Positions 1-6,807 of a DNA stretch of 6,938 nucleotides are shown piece by piece; the stretch's first letter is position 1; every line of letters begins with the position of its first letter. The stretch spans positions 1-6,938 of the forward strand of contig CAJFUU010000291.1 of NCBI GenBank assembly GCA_904420265.1, in the 5' to 3' direction. Made by a program: the position numbers and the translations under genes. Source of the DNA: an uncultured Clostridia bacterium. Its GTDB lineage: Bacteria; Bacillota; Clostridia; Christensenellales; Aristaeellaceae. The notes under the pieces were generated by a model. The model had not been told where the DNA came from, ran no database searches, and saw only the letters and a program-made list of their open reading frames with translations.

Positions 1-63
1 ATCCACCATGCGGCCCTTGCCCTCGTCTCCCCAGTTGATGCCGACAATCGCGCAATTTGCCAT
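1..63 (-). CDS. purA: Adenylosuccinate synthetase, N-terminal fragment (cut by window edge)
   Basis: PurA joins IMP and aspartate using GTP, the first committed step from IMP to AMP, in the cytoplasm. Only the first 21 codons are in the window. The start ATG is at 63-61. The peptide begins MANCAIVGINWGDEGKG and continues with RMVD. WGDEGKG at residues 11-17 is the family's GTP-binding loop; D13 matches the catalytic aspartate and K16 the loop lysine. An INWGDEGKGRMVD-type N-terminus, rather than the more common TQWGDEGKGKIVD, is a variant I recall from clostridial PurA. A purine-rich AAAAAGGA lies shortly upstream of the ATG. The gene follows hemW on the same strand after 146 bases and has its own promoter. 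The rest of the gene, including the IMP and aspartate sites, is outside the window. Confidence 0.9.
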   Translation of the reverse strand, partial: MANCAIVGINWGDEGKGRMVD

Positions 64-74
64 GAAAGTCATCC

Positions 75-119
75 TTTTTCGAATATTCCGGGCACGGAAG
101 GACAAAAACGTTCGCAAAA
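75..119 (-). promoter_or_regulatory. Pair of inverted PurBox-like motifs in the purA leader
   Basis: Minus strand 119-107 reads TTTTGCGAACGTT. Plus strand 75-87 reads TTTTTCGAATATT. Each matches about 10 of 13 positions of the PurR PurBox consensus as I recall it (AWWWCCGAACWWT). The two face each other with 19 bases between them, close to the 16-17 known in Bacillus. They lie between the promoter and the start codon of a purine gene, a sensible operator place. Presence of PurR in this organism is not shown, and AT-rich flanks make such matches easy, so this is tentative. Confidence 0.3.
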
Positions 120-147
120 ACGCGCCCCCATGCCGGTTTCCGGGCTT

Positions 148-156
148 ATTATACCA
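148..156 (-). promoter_or_regulatory. Extended -10 promoter of purA
   Basis: On the minus strand this reads TGGTATAAT, a perfect TATAAT with the TGn extension. No good -35 hexamer lies 16-18 bases upstream (best is TGGCTT), as expected for an extended -10 promoter. Transcription should start near 141, giving a leader of about 78 bases before the purA ATG at 63. This would make purA independent of hemW. Confidence 0.65.
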
Positions 157-209
157 TCTTGTCAGGCAAAAAGCCAGAATAGGATTGTAAACAAATCCAA
201 CGGCGCGCC

Positions 210-1334
210 TCAGTTTTCACCCGCGCAGAGCAGTTCCAGCACCACGGCGTTGTGCACCTCCATGCCCCGTTCGGTCAAACGCAGAAAGCCTTCCGCAATT
301 TCCAACAGCCCGGCACGGCGCAGGCGCTCCACGCGCGCTTCCCGGCCGGAAAGAAACTCCACGCCATATTTTTCCCGCCAGGCGCGCAGGGAAAGGCCCT
401 CGCGCATGCGGGTGGAAAGCATGAGTGTTTCTTCCTGCGCTCCTTCCCCGTCGACGCGCTCGCGATTTTGACCCCGGACGCCGCCGAGATAATCCTCCAG
501 CCTCGCCGGGTTTTCAAAGCGCTCGCCGCCAAAGAAAGAGTGCGCCGCGCAGCCGAAGCCCCGGTATTCCCCGCGCCGCCAGTATACGATATTGTGGCGG
601 CAGGCAAATCCCTTGCGGGCGTAATTGGAAATTTCGTAACGCGCAAAGCCCGCCGCCGCCAGCGCGCGCGTGCCTTCGCGTTGCATGGAAAGCACTTCCT
701 CGTCGCCCGGCAACTCGGGCGCGCGCGCGGCAATGGGCGTGCCTTCCTCCACAATCAGGGCATAGGCGGAAATGTGCTGCACCGGCAGGGAAAGGGCGGT
801 TTTGAGCGTGCTTTGCCACGTCGCCAAATCCTGCCCGGGCAAGCCGTACATCAAATCAAGGCTGATGTTTGCAAACCCCGCCGCTTGCGCCATGCGCGCG
901 GCTTCCTTCGCCTCGCCGGGCGTGTGGATGCGGCCGATTTCCCGAAGCAGGCGCGCGTCAAAGCTTTGCACACCGATGGAGAGACGGTTTACGCCCATCT
1001 CCCGGTAGGCGCGCAATTTTTCCATGGAAAGCGTGCCGGGATTGGCCTCCAGCGAAACTTCCGCCTCCGGCGCGACGGGAAATGCCTCCCTTACCGCTTG
1101 AAGCGCCGCGCCGATGGATCCTTCCGGCGCCAACGAGGGCGTGCCGCCGCCGAAGAATATCGTTTCAACGCGGTGTTTTCCGTCGCCCGCGGCGCGGATT
1201 TCTTCGCAGAGCGCGGCAAAATACGCCTCCCACACATCCTCGCGTCCCGGCCAGGAGGCAAAATCGCAGTAGGCGCATTTGGATTTGCAAAACGGTATGT
1301 GGATATAGACAGAAAGGGGCCGCAGGGCGCTCAC
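210..1334 (-). CDS. hemW: HemW, radical SAM heme chaperone (HemN-like)
   Basis: 374 residues, the usual length for HemW (about 370-390). HemW binds a [4Fe-4S] cluster, SAM and heme and is thought to deliver heme to target proteins; it is often misannotated as oxygen-independent coproporphyrinogen oxidase. Visible motifs: YIHIPFC then CxxxCxxC at C16, C20 and C23 followed by DF (the HemW pattern; true HemN has a fourth Cys there), FFGGGTPS at 60-67, EANPGT at 96-101, RLSIGVQSFD at 117-126, DLMYGLPGQ at 160-168, YEISNYA at 233-239 and RHNxxYW at 246-252. The C-terminal part fits the HemN_C winged domain. The start is GTG at 1334-1332; it overlaps the TGA of the preceding YcxB-like gene as GTGA, which indicates translational coupling. 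An AAAGGG lies 7 bases upstream. lepA followed by hemW is a common Firmicutes order, here split by four inserted genes. Confidence 0.95.
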   Translation of the reverse strand: MSALRPLSVYIHIPFCKSKCAYCDFASWPGREDVWEAYFAALCEEIRAAGDGKHRVETIFFGGGTPSLAPEGSIGAALQAVREAFPVAPEAEVSLEANPGTLSMEKLRAYREMGVNRLSIGVQSFDARLLREIGRIHTPGEAKEAARMAQAAGFANISLDLMYGLPGQDLATWQSTLKTALSLPVQHISAYALIVEEGTPIAARAPELPGDEEVLSMQREGTRALAAAGFARYEISNYARKGFACRHNIVYWRRGEYRGFGCAAHSFFGGERFENPARLEDYLGGVRGQNRERVDGEGAQEETLMLSTRMREGLSLRAWREKYGVEFLSGREARVERLRRAGLLEIAEGFLRLTERGMEVHNAVVLELLCAGEN

Positions 1335-1873
1335 GGGCCGACCCTTTCCAGCGTCAGGCCGGTCTTTTCCTGCAAAAGCCGCTCAAACCCGGCCAGTTCG
1401 CCCCCGGAGACGCTTTTTTTGTCCAATGGGAAGCCAACGGACGGGGCGGTAAACAACACATAGCAGCCGCCGCTGTCCGTCAGCCGCGTCAACGCTCCGT
1501 AGCGCATGTGCTTCTCGATATACGGTTCCATGATGTAGATTTCATCCTCCGTGAAACGGACGTCCTGCGCGCGGCCCCTGTCGGCTTCCTTATACATTTT
1601 CTTCGCCACAAGTCCCGCAAAGCGTCCCCGGCGCAGGTCGCCCCAGCGGATGATGACGAAAAGCAGCAGAAGCAGAAAAACATTGACCGTTTCCTCTTCG
1701 AAAAACGCCTGCGCGTTGCAGACGGCGTCATACGCGCGCACGGCGAGAAAAGCGAGGCAGGCGAGTATCGCCAGCAAGGAAAAAACACTTGCCCGCTTTC
1801 TGCCGGCGGAAGCGCGCACCATGGCCAGACAGACGTTCAGGTCGTCCAGACGCGTATGAAAGATAAATTCCAT
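1331..1873 (-). CDS. YcxB-like two-helix membrane protein, copy D
   Basis: 180 residues from the ATG at 1873. An in-frame GTG at 1882 is possible, but the AGGAGG at 1887-1882 sits 8 bases before the ATG and decides for it. The layout matches YcxB-like proteins (function unknown): a short N-terminal segment (1-29), helix 1 at about 30-45, helix 2 at about 62-75, then a cytoplasmic-type domain with KKMYKEAD, an acidic strand (DVRFTEDEIYI), LTRL, YVLFTAPS and a C-terminal EKTGLTLE. The last two thirds align well with copy C and share DNA-level repeats with it. It starts 13 bases after the copy C stop and overlaps hemW by 4 bases, so its translation is probably coupled to both. The fold assignment rests on copy A, which shows the family features best. 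No catalytic residue is apparent. Confidence 0.8.
   Translation of the reverse strand: MEFIFHTRLDDLNVCLAMVRASAGRKRASVFSLLAILACLAFLAVRAYDAVCNAQAFFEEETVNVFLLLLLFVIIRWGDLRRGRFAGLVAKKMYKEADRGRAQDVRFTEDEIYIMEPYIEKHMRYGALTRLTDSGGCYVLFTAPSVGFPLDKKSVSGGELAGFERLLQEKTGLTLERVGP
1345..1377. repeat. Direct repeat shared by the 3' ends of copies C and D (unit 1)
   Basis: 33 bases matching 1898-1930 at 30 of 33 positions in the same orientation. It encodes the C-terminal FLQ/LLQ-x-KTGLTLE segment of copy D. A second shared word, CAGCCGCGTCAACGC, occurs at 1481-1495 and 2019-2033 and encodes LTRL. Both point to a fairly recent duplication or to gene conversion. Confidence 0.8.
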
Positions 1874-1881
1874 GGTTGGCA

Positions 1882-1887
1882 CCTCCT
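1882..1887 (-). promoter_or_regulatory. Ribosome binding site deciding the start of copy D
   Basis: AGGAGG on the minus strand, 8 bases before the ATG at 1873. It overlaps the TGA of copy C (1889-1887) by one base. An upstream in-frame GTG at 1882-1880 abuts this site and would have no spacing, so it is not the start. Confidence 0.75.
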
Positions 1888-2412
1888 CAGCGCGCGGTTT
1901 CCAGCGTCAGGCCGGTTTTCCCCTGCAAAAAGGCTTCAAAGGCGGGAAGGCTCTTTGGGTCGATCGCGTACGCCACGGCCGGGGCGGAGAACAACAGATA
2001 ATGCCCGTCACAGTGAACCAGCCGCGTCAACGCCGCGCAGCGCGCAAATTCGTCAAAGTGCTCGCTGGAAAAGCGCATTTCCTCCTCGCCAAATTCCATC
2101 CGGATGCATTCTTCTTCCTCGAAAGGGTTTTGGGCGGCCCTGCCGGTCTTTTTCTCCAGCGCGCGTCCGCTGCACGCATAGCCGCCGTATAAGATGCCAA
2201 AAACGGCCGCCGTCAACAGCGCGAGCTGCCGGACGTCCCCCAGCGCTGCGGCGCCGGCCTGAACCAGCTTATTGCCGCGCAACCCCAGAAGAACGCCGCA
2301 AAGCAGCCCCACGACGAGAATACAAGGGGCAGGATTTTTCCCCCCGGCCAAATGACCGGCGCGGCTGCGCGCAACAGCGCGCGATGCGTCAGAAGAGAAA
2401 TTTCGTATCCAT
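1887..2412 (-). pseudogene. YcxB-like two-helix membrane protein, copy C, frameshifted near its start
   Basis: The expected start is the ATG at 2412-2410, ten bases after the copy B stop and 5 bases after a GGGAG ribosome site. Translation from it gives MDTKFLF and then TGA at 2391-2389. The conserved body is in another frame, ending at 1887: CILVVGLLCGVLLG (helix 1), LALLTAAVFGILYGGYA (helix 2), then MRFSSEHFDEF, ALTRL, YLLFSAPAVAYAIDPKS and FLQGKTGLTLETAR. From ATG to stop is 526 bases, one more than a multiple of three, so one inserted base or two deleted bases would explain it. Restored, the protein would be about 174 residues, like its neighbours (166-180). A weak in-frame TTG at 2351-2349 could give a 154-residue form, but no ribosome site precedes it. 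This is either a real pseudogene or a sequence error; the G6A5 run at about 2336-2346 is a likely place for one. Confidence 0.65.
1898..1930. repeat. Direct repeat shared by the 3' ends of copies C and D (unit 2)
   Basis: Partner of 1345-1377 (30 of 33 identical), encoding the C-terminal FLQGKTGLTLE of copy C. The equivalent part of copy B (around 2433-2466) is clearly related but more diverged. Confidence 0.8.
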
Positions 2413-2413
2413 G

Positions 2414-2422
2414 CCTTCTCCC
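2414..2422 (-). promoter_or_regulatory. Ribosome binding site before the broken copy C
   Basis: GGGAGAAGG on the minus strand, directly after the copy B stop codon and just before the ATG at 2412. Its position matches the sites before copies B and D. This shows where copy C originally began and that its initiation signal is intact. Confidence 0.6.
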
Positions 2423-2929
2423 TCAGCGAATCGTTTCCAGCCCAAGCCCCGTCTTTTCCCGCACAAAGACTTCCAACGCGTGCGCGTCTCCGCCTGAAAC
2501 GCTCTCCGGCGCAAAGATCAACGCCGATTGTCTCCGATAAAACAGCAGGTATCGTCCGCGGCACGATACAAACCGGCGGAAGCCTTCATAGCGAATAACG
2601 CAACGCGAATATTCGTCTTTCGCTTCCACCCCGGCAGCGCCAAAAGCCAGCAACGCTTCCTGAGAACGCCCGCAGCTTTGCGCGTACAGCTTTTTCGCCG
2701 CCATGGGTTCCACGCCAAAGGCGACATACGCGCCCAACAATGCCCCTGCGGCAAAGCCCGTCCAGCCAAGTTGCCGCTCGTTAAGCCACCATGCTGCCGC
2801 CAGCCCCGCCGCGCCGAGGATGACGATGCCTATGCCTATCTTCCACAACGGCGGCCTCTGCCAGACGTGCGCCAACGCCCGCGCAGCCTGCACGTCCCAC
2901 ACATGTCGCGCCGCGAATCCCTTCTCCAT
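2423..2929 (-). CDS. YcxB-like two-helix membrane protein, copy B
   Basis: 168 residues; the start ATG at 2929 is preceded by GGAGG at 2942-2938 with 8 bases between. Helix 1 is at about 29-49 (rich in I, G, A, ending WWL) and helix 2 at about 56-73. The soluble part has AAKKLYAQ just after helix 2, then a short acidic stretch, RYEGFRRF, RYLLFYRRQSALIFAPESVSGG and a C-terminal FVREKTGLGLE. The SVSGG and EKTGL-LE segments are shared with copy D, so the two are paralogs. The gene begins 3 bases after the copy A stop (TAG-CAA-ATG), so its ribosome site lies inside copy A and translation is probably coupled. Two cysteines (C86, C109 region) have no evident role. Function unknown; membership of the YcxB-like group is inferred from layout and from copy A. 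Confidence 0.75.
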   Translation of the reverse strand: MEKGFAARHVWDVQAARALAHVWQRPPLWKIGIGIVILGAAGLAAAWWLNERQLGWTGFAAGALLGAYVAFGVEPMAAKKLYAQSCGRSQEALLAFGAAGVEAKDEYSRCVIRYEGFRRFVSCRGRYLLFYRRQSALIFAPESVSGGDAHALEVFVREKTGLGLETIR

Positions 2930-2932
2930 TTG

Positions 2933-3433
2933 CTACGCCTCCACCGTCTCTTTCCCGGTCACTTTTTTCATAAACCCGCCAAAGCGGGCAACGTCGCCCC
3001 GGGCAAAGCCGCTCTTGGGAATGGCGAACGCCGAGCCGTCGGCAAGATAAAAGGCGAAAAACGCTTTCGTTTCCCACACGCGAACGATGGCGGAATATTC
3101 GGTTTTGCCCTCCTCCTCGCTGTTTATGGTATAGAGGGCGTCGTCCATAAAGCGAAATTCTGTCACCAACGCCTGGTTTGGGCTGGCGGCGAGCAGCTTT
3201 TGCGCCATGCGCCCCTCCGCGCGGGCAAAGAACCACAAAAACGCGCAGGCCAGGGCGAGGATGACCAGCGAAAACGGCTTCACCCCCGACCAGAACAAAA
3301 ATCCTACCGCCAAAGCCGCCACCAGGGCGCTGGCGATGACGCGCGAGCGCAGACGGCGGCCATAGGCGGCGTGTACCAGCGCCCGCATGCCCGCCATTGT
3401 CGGCTTGGCCTGGGCGATAAACTTCGGCTCCAA
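2933..3433 (-). CDS. YcxB-like two-helix membrane protein, copy A
   Basis: 166 residues from a TTG start at 3433-3431, chosen because GGGAGGG lies 6 bases upstream; a TTG 30 bases further up lacks such a site. The N-terminal 31 residues are basic near the membrane (GRRLRSR). Helix 1 is at about 32-48, helix 2 at about 54-69. The C-terminal domain carries the clearest YcxB signature in the array: EYSAIVRVWETKAFFAFYL at 112-130 and SAFAIPKSGF at 134-143, like the W/YETKxYFYLYxxxxxAFIIPKRAF pattern of the family, then a terminal helix. YcxB-like proteins are small membrane proteins of unknown function, common in Firmicutes; I do not assign a role. Copy A is the most diverged of the four at the C-terminus (VTGKETVEA instead of EKTGLTLE). 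It is first in the array after lepA. Confidence 0.85.
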   Translation of the reverse strand: MEPKFIAQAKPTMAGMRALVHAAYGRRLRSRVIASALVAALAVGFLFWSGVKPFSLVILALACAFLWFFARAEGRMAQKLLAASPNQALVTEFRFMDDALYTINSEEEGKTEYSAIVRVWETKAFFAFYLADGSAFAIPKSGFARGDVARFGGFMKKVTGKETVEA

Positions 3434-3439
3434 GGCGTT

Positions 3440-3446
3440 CCCTCCC
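3440..3446 (-). promoter_or_regulatory. Ribosome binding site that sets the TTG start of copy A
   Basis: GGGAGGG on the minus strand, 6 bases before TTG at 3433. No ATG is available in frame until residue 13 (within the conserved N-terminal segment), so TTG is the best start. Confidence 0.7.
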
Positions 3447-3478
3447 TTTGGGCGAATCTTCAAACTCTCCGAAACAGC

Positions 3479-3574
3479 GCTCCGGGCGGCCCATCCACGC
3501 GGAAAAGGCTTCGTTTGACTGCGTTGCGCTGCGCGCTGTCATGCTCCCGGCCCATCCGCGCGGGAAAGGCTTCG
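3479..3574. repeat. Imperfect direct repeat in the lepA - copy A gap
   Basis: Positions 3488-3513 and 3549-3574 match at 24 of 26 bases in the same orientation, 61 bases apart. The similarity extends left through GCTCC (3479 and 3543) with a 3-base gap. The gap as a whole (3434-3665, 232 bases) shows no credible gene. On the minus strand each unit can be read as (E)AFxAxMGR, but in different frames relative to each other. It may be a piece of a dispersed genomic repeat or a decayed coding segment. Confidence 0.65.
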
Positions 3575-3611
3575 CTCTACAGGCATCCGGCCGGGCAAAT
3601 CCAAAGCCAGC

Positions 3612-3640
3612 CCCCAGGCAGGCAAAACGCCTGCAAGGGG
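3612..3640 (-). other. Hairpin downstream of lepA
   Basis: An inner perfect 6-bp stem (GCAGGC at 3618-3623 with GCCTGC at 3629-3634, 5-base loop) is continued, after a 2x2 internal mismatch, by CCCC at 3612-3615 with GGGG at 3637-3640. It begins 26 bases after the lepA stop. The minus-strand sequence past it has only short T clusters (CTTTGGATTTG), so it is not a canonical terminator. It may partly attenuate transcription or protect the lepA mRNA end. Confidence 0.4.
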
Positions 3641-3665
3641 CGGAAAGCCTGGCCGGCCGCGCGCC

Positions 3666-5474
<1,809 letters not shown>

Positions 5475-5480
5475 GCTCGT

Positions 5481-5486
5481 CCCTCC
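5481..5486 (-). promoter_or_regulatory. Ribosome binding site of the lepA GTG start
   Basis: GGAGGG on the minus strand, 6 bases before GTG at 5474. A nearby ATG at 5488 is out of frame and lies upstream of the site, so GTG is the start. Confidence 0.8.
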
Positions 5487-5515
5487 ATGCAGAAAAGTCT
5501 ATAATTTCATCTTCC

Positions 5516-5544
5516 ATAATAGCGGATTCGCAGCCAAAATGCAA
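5516..5544 (-). promoter_or_regulatory. Probable lepA promoter
   Basis: Minus strand: TTGCAT at 5544-5539, a 17-base spacer, and TATTAT at 5521-5516. Spacing is ideal and the hexamers match sigma-A consensus moderately (3/6 and 5/6). The start would be near 5509, with a leader of about 35 bases. An alternative -10 (TTATAG, about 5500-5505) is less well supported. Confidence 0.5.
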
Positions 5545-5651
5545 GGGCCGCCTTTGGAACCGTATCACAAGCAAAACGGTTTCGACACATATCAGACAAG
5601 TTTTTAAATTCCTGCATTTTTATGCCGAAACATGCCCTATACGCGCCATCA

Positions 5652-5671
5652 TTGAATTTCTTAACATTCAA
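5652..5671. promoter_or_regulatory. Dyad upstream of the TRAP operon promoter, possible operator
   Basis: TTGAAT at 5652-5657 and ATTCAA at 5666-5671 form a perfect 6-base inverted repeat with an 8-base spacer. Its centre is about 59 bases before the predicted start of the TAXI transcript, a usual place for an activator. The rest of 5545-5685 is AT-rich and shows no other clear signal. The regulator is unknown. Confidence 0.35.
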
Positions 5672-5685
5672 ATATTCATTTTTGC

Positions 5686-5714
5686 TTGCAATTTCTTGAT
5701 GTTTCTTTTATAAT
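5686..5714 (+). promoter_or_regulatory. Promoter of the TAXI-TRAP operon
   Basis: TTGCAA at 5686-5691, a 17-base spacer, and a perfect TATAAT at 5709-5714. Transcription should start near 5721, giving a short leader of about 26 bases that carries GGAGG at 5735-5739. The -35 lies in a small palindrome (TTGC-TT-GCAA, 5682-5691). Confidence 0.75.
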
Positions 5715-5746
5715 GGTTTCAAGATCAATCGGACGGAGGGAAAACC

Positions 5747-6703
5747 ATGAAGAAACTGCTTGCAATTGCCCTGGTGCTGACGCTGGTTTTGAGCGCCGGA
5801 AGCGCTCTGGCCACCACTTACATCACGCTGGGCACCGGCGGCACGACCGGCACCTATTACGCCCTGGGCGCGGAAATCGCCGCGATGTGGATGAACAACA
5901 TCGAGGAGTTGGATGTCACCGTTCAGCCTACGGACGCCTCCAAGGACAACATCGTCTACGTCAACGACGGCATGATTGACGTGGCGACGGTGCAGAACGA
6001 CTCCGCTTATTACGCCTATCAGGGCCAACTCTATGACGACAGCGACGAGGTGTTCGACGGCTTTTACGCCATCGGCTCGCTCTACCCCGAAGCTGTGCAG
6101 CTCATGGTTTCCGCAGACAGCGACATCACCGACATCAGCCAGCTTGCGGGCCTGAACGTGGGCGTGGGCGCGGCCGGTTCCGGCACGATCATCAACGCCG
6201 AACAGGTTCTTGAAGCTGCGGGTTTGACCATGGAGGACATTGCGCCCCAGTATCTGGGCTTCTCCGAAACGGCCACCGCGTTCCAGGATTTGCAGATTGA
6301 CGCGGGCTTTATCACTTCCGGCATTCCCAACGCCTCCATTATTGAGGCCGCCAACGCCCGCCCGGTGCGCATTCTCACTCTCACCGACGAACAGTGGAAC
6401 ACACTGACCACCAACTATGCCTTCTATGCTCCGGCCACCGTTCCCGGCGGCACCTATGCCGGGCAGGATGCGGACGTAACCGTGCCCGCCATTACCGCCC
6501 TGCTGATCGTTTCCAAAGACGCGGACGAAGAACTGGTCTATCAGCTTACCAAGACGCTGTTTGAGTGCACGGATCAGATCGGCCACGCCAAGGCCGCCGA
6601 GTTGAGCGTCGAAGCCGCCGTAGAGGGCGTTCCGGTGCCCTTCCATCCCGGCGCGGCCCGCTACTATGCTGAATGCGGCTATGAAGTCGAAGCCGGCGCG
6701 TAG
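5747..6703 (+). CDS. TAXI-family TRAP transporter solute-binding receptor
   Basis: 318 residues. TAXI proteins are the extracytoplasmic receptors of one TRAP transporter branch; they bind small organic anions (glutamate-like ligands in studied cases) and pass them to an ion-gradient-driven permease. ATG at 5747 has GGAGG 7 bases upstream. Residues 1-22 form a Sec signal peptide (KK, hydrophobic core, then ALA) with likely cleavage after A22. The mature N-terminus has the family motif GTGGTTGTYYALG at 29-41. VATVQNDSAYYAYQG at 79-93 and VGAAGSGT at 140-147 also fit TAXI receptors. There is no lipobox cysteine, unusual for a receptor in a single-membrane bacterium, where such proteins are normally lipid-anchored. 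The TRAP permease gene probably follows 102 bases downstream. The ligand cannot be told from the sequence. Confidence 0.92.
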   Translation: MKKLLAIALVLTLVLSAGSALATTYITLGTGGTTGTYYALGAEIAAMWMNNIEELDVTVQPTDASKDNIVYVNDGMIDVATVQNDSAYYAYQGQLYDDSDEVFDGFYAIGSLYPEAVQLMVSADSDITDISQLAGLNVGVGAAGSGTIINAEQVLEAAGLTMEDIAPQYLGFSETATAFQDLQIDAGFITSGIPNASIIEAANARPVRILTLTDEQWNTLTTNYAFYAPATVPGGTYAGQDADVTVPAITALLIVSKDADEELVYQLTKTLFECTDQIGHAKAAELSVEAAVEGVPVPFHPGAARYYAECGYEVEAGA

Positions 6704-6729
6704 TTTGGCGAAACCAGGAACCGTTTTGT

Positions 6730-6767
6730 GATGCGGGCGGGCACGCGCGTGCCCGCCTGCGCGCATC
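6730..6767 (+). promoter_or_regulatory. Strong GC-rich intercistronic hairpin
   Basis: GGCGGGCACG at 6736-6745 pairs with CGTGCCCGCC at 6748-6757 around a tiny loop (in RNA the innermost pair would open). Outside it GATGCG at 6730-6735 pairs perfectly with CGCATC at 6762-6767, leaving a 4-base bulge. No T run follows, so it is not a normal terminator. Placed between receptor and permease, it probably shields the receptor mRNA 3' end or lowers permease expression, as is common where the receptor is needed in excess. Confidence 0.65.
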
Positions 6768-6787
6768 CTGCGAGCGCAGAGACCATA

Positions 6788-6807
6788 ATGGAAGGAGGGC
6801 TTTCCAT
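6788..6807 (+). promoter_or_regulatory. Ribosome site of the permease gene inside a small hairpin
   Basis: AAGGAGGG (6792-6799) precedes ATG at 6806 by 6 bases. ATGGAA at 6788-6793 and TTCCAT at 6802-6807 can pair, with most of the ribosome site in the loop and the first two bases of the start codon in the stem. An in-frame ATG at 6788 is not used, because no ribosome site precedes it. Confidence 0.5.

Noticed and set aside
163..199. Small inverted repeats after hemW (GGATT/AATCC, GGC-TTTTT-GCC on the minus strand) as a terminator
   Set aside because: Stems are only 3-5 bp and no T run follows; they overlap the purA promoter region.
869..2497. A 542-codon open frame on the plus strand
   Set aside because: Antisense to hemW and three YcxB-like genes; Arg/Pro-rich shadow of GC-rich coding sequence.
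1887..2564. A 225-codon reading of copy C starting at 2564
   Set aside because: It would overlap copy B by 142 bases and add an Arg-rich N-terminus unlike its paralogs. The intact ribosome site and ATG at 2412 show the original start.
2781..3542. A 253-codon open frame on the minus strand across copies A and B
   Set aside because: It is in another frame of two genes with clear ribosome sites and family motifs. Its product is Gly/Arg-rich with no domain.
5475..5746. A small gene or riboswitch in the divergent intergenic region
   Set aside because: The leaders of both transcripts are short (about 26 and 35 bases), leaving no room for a riboswitch, and no short frame there has a ribosome site.
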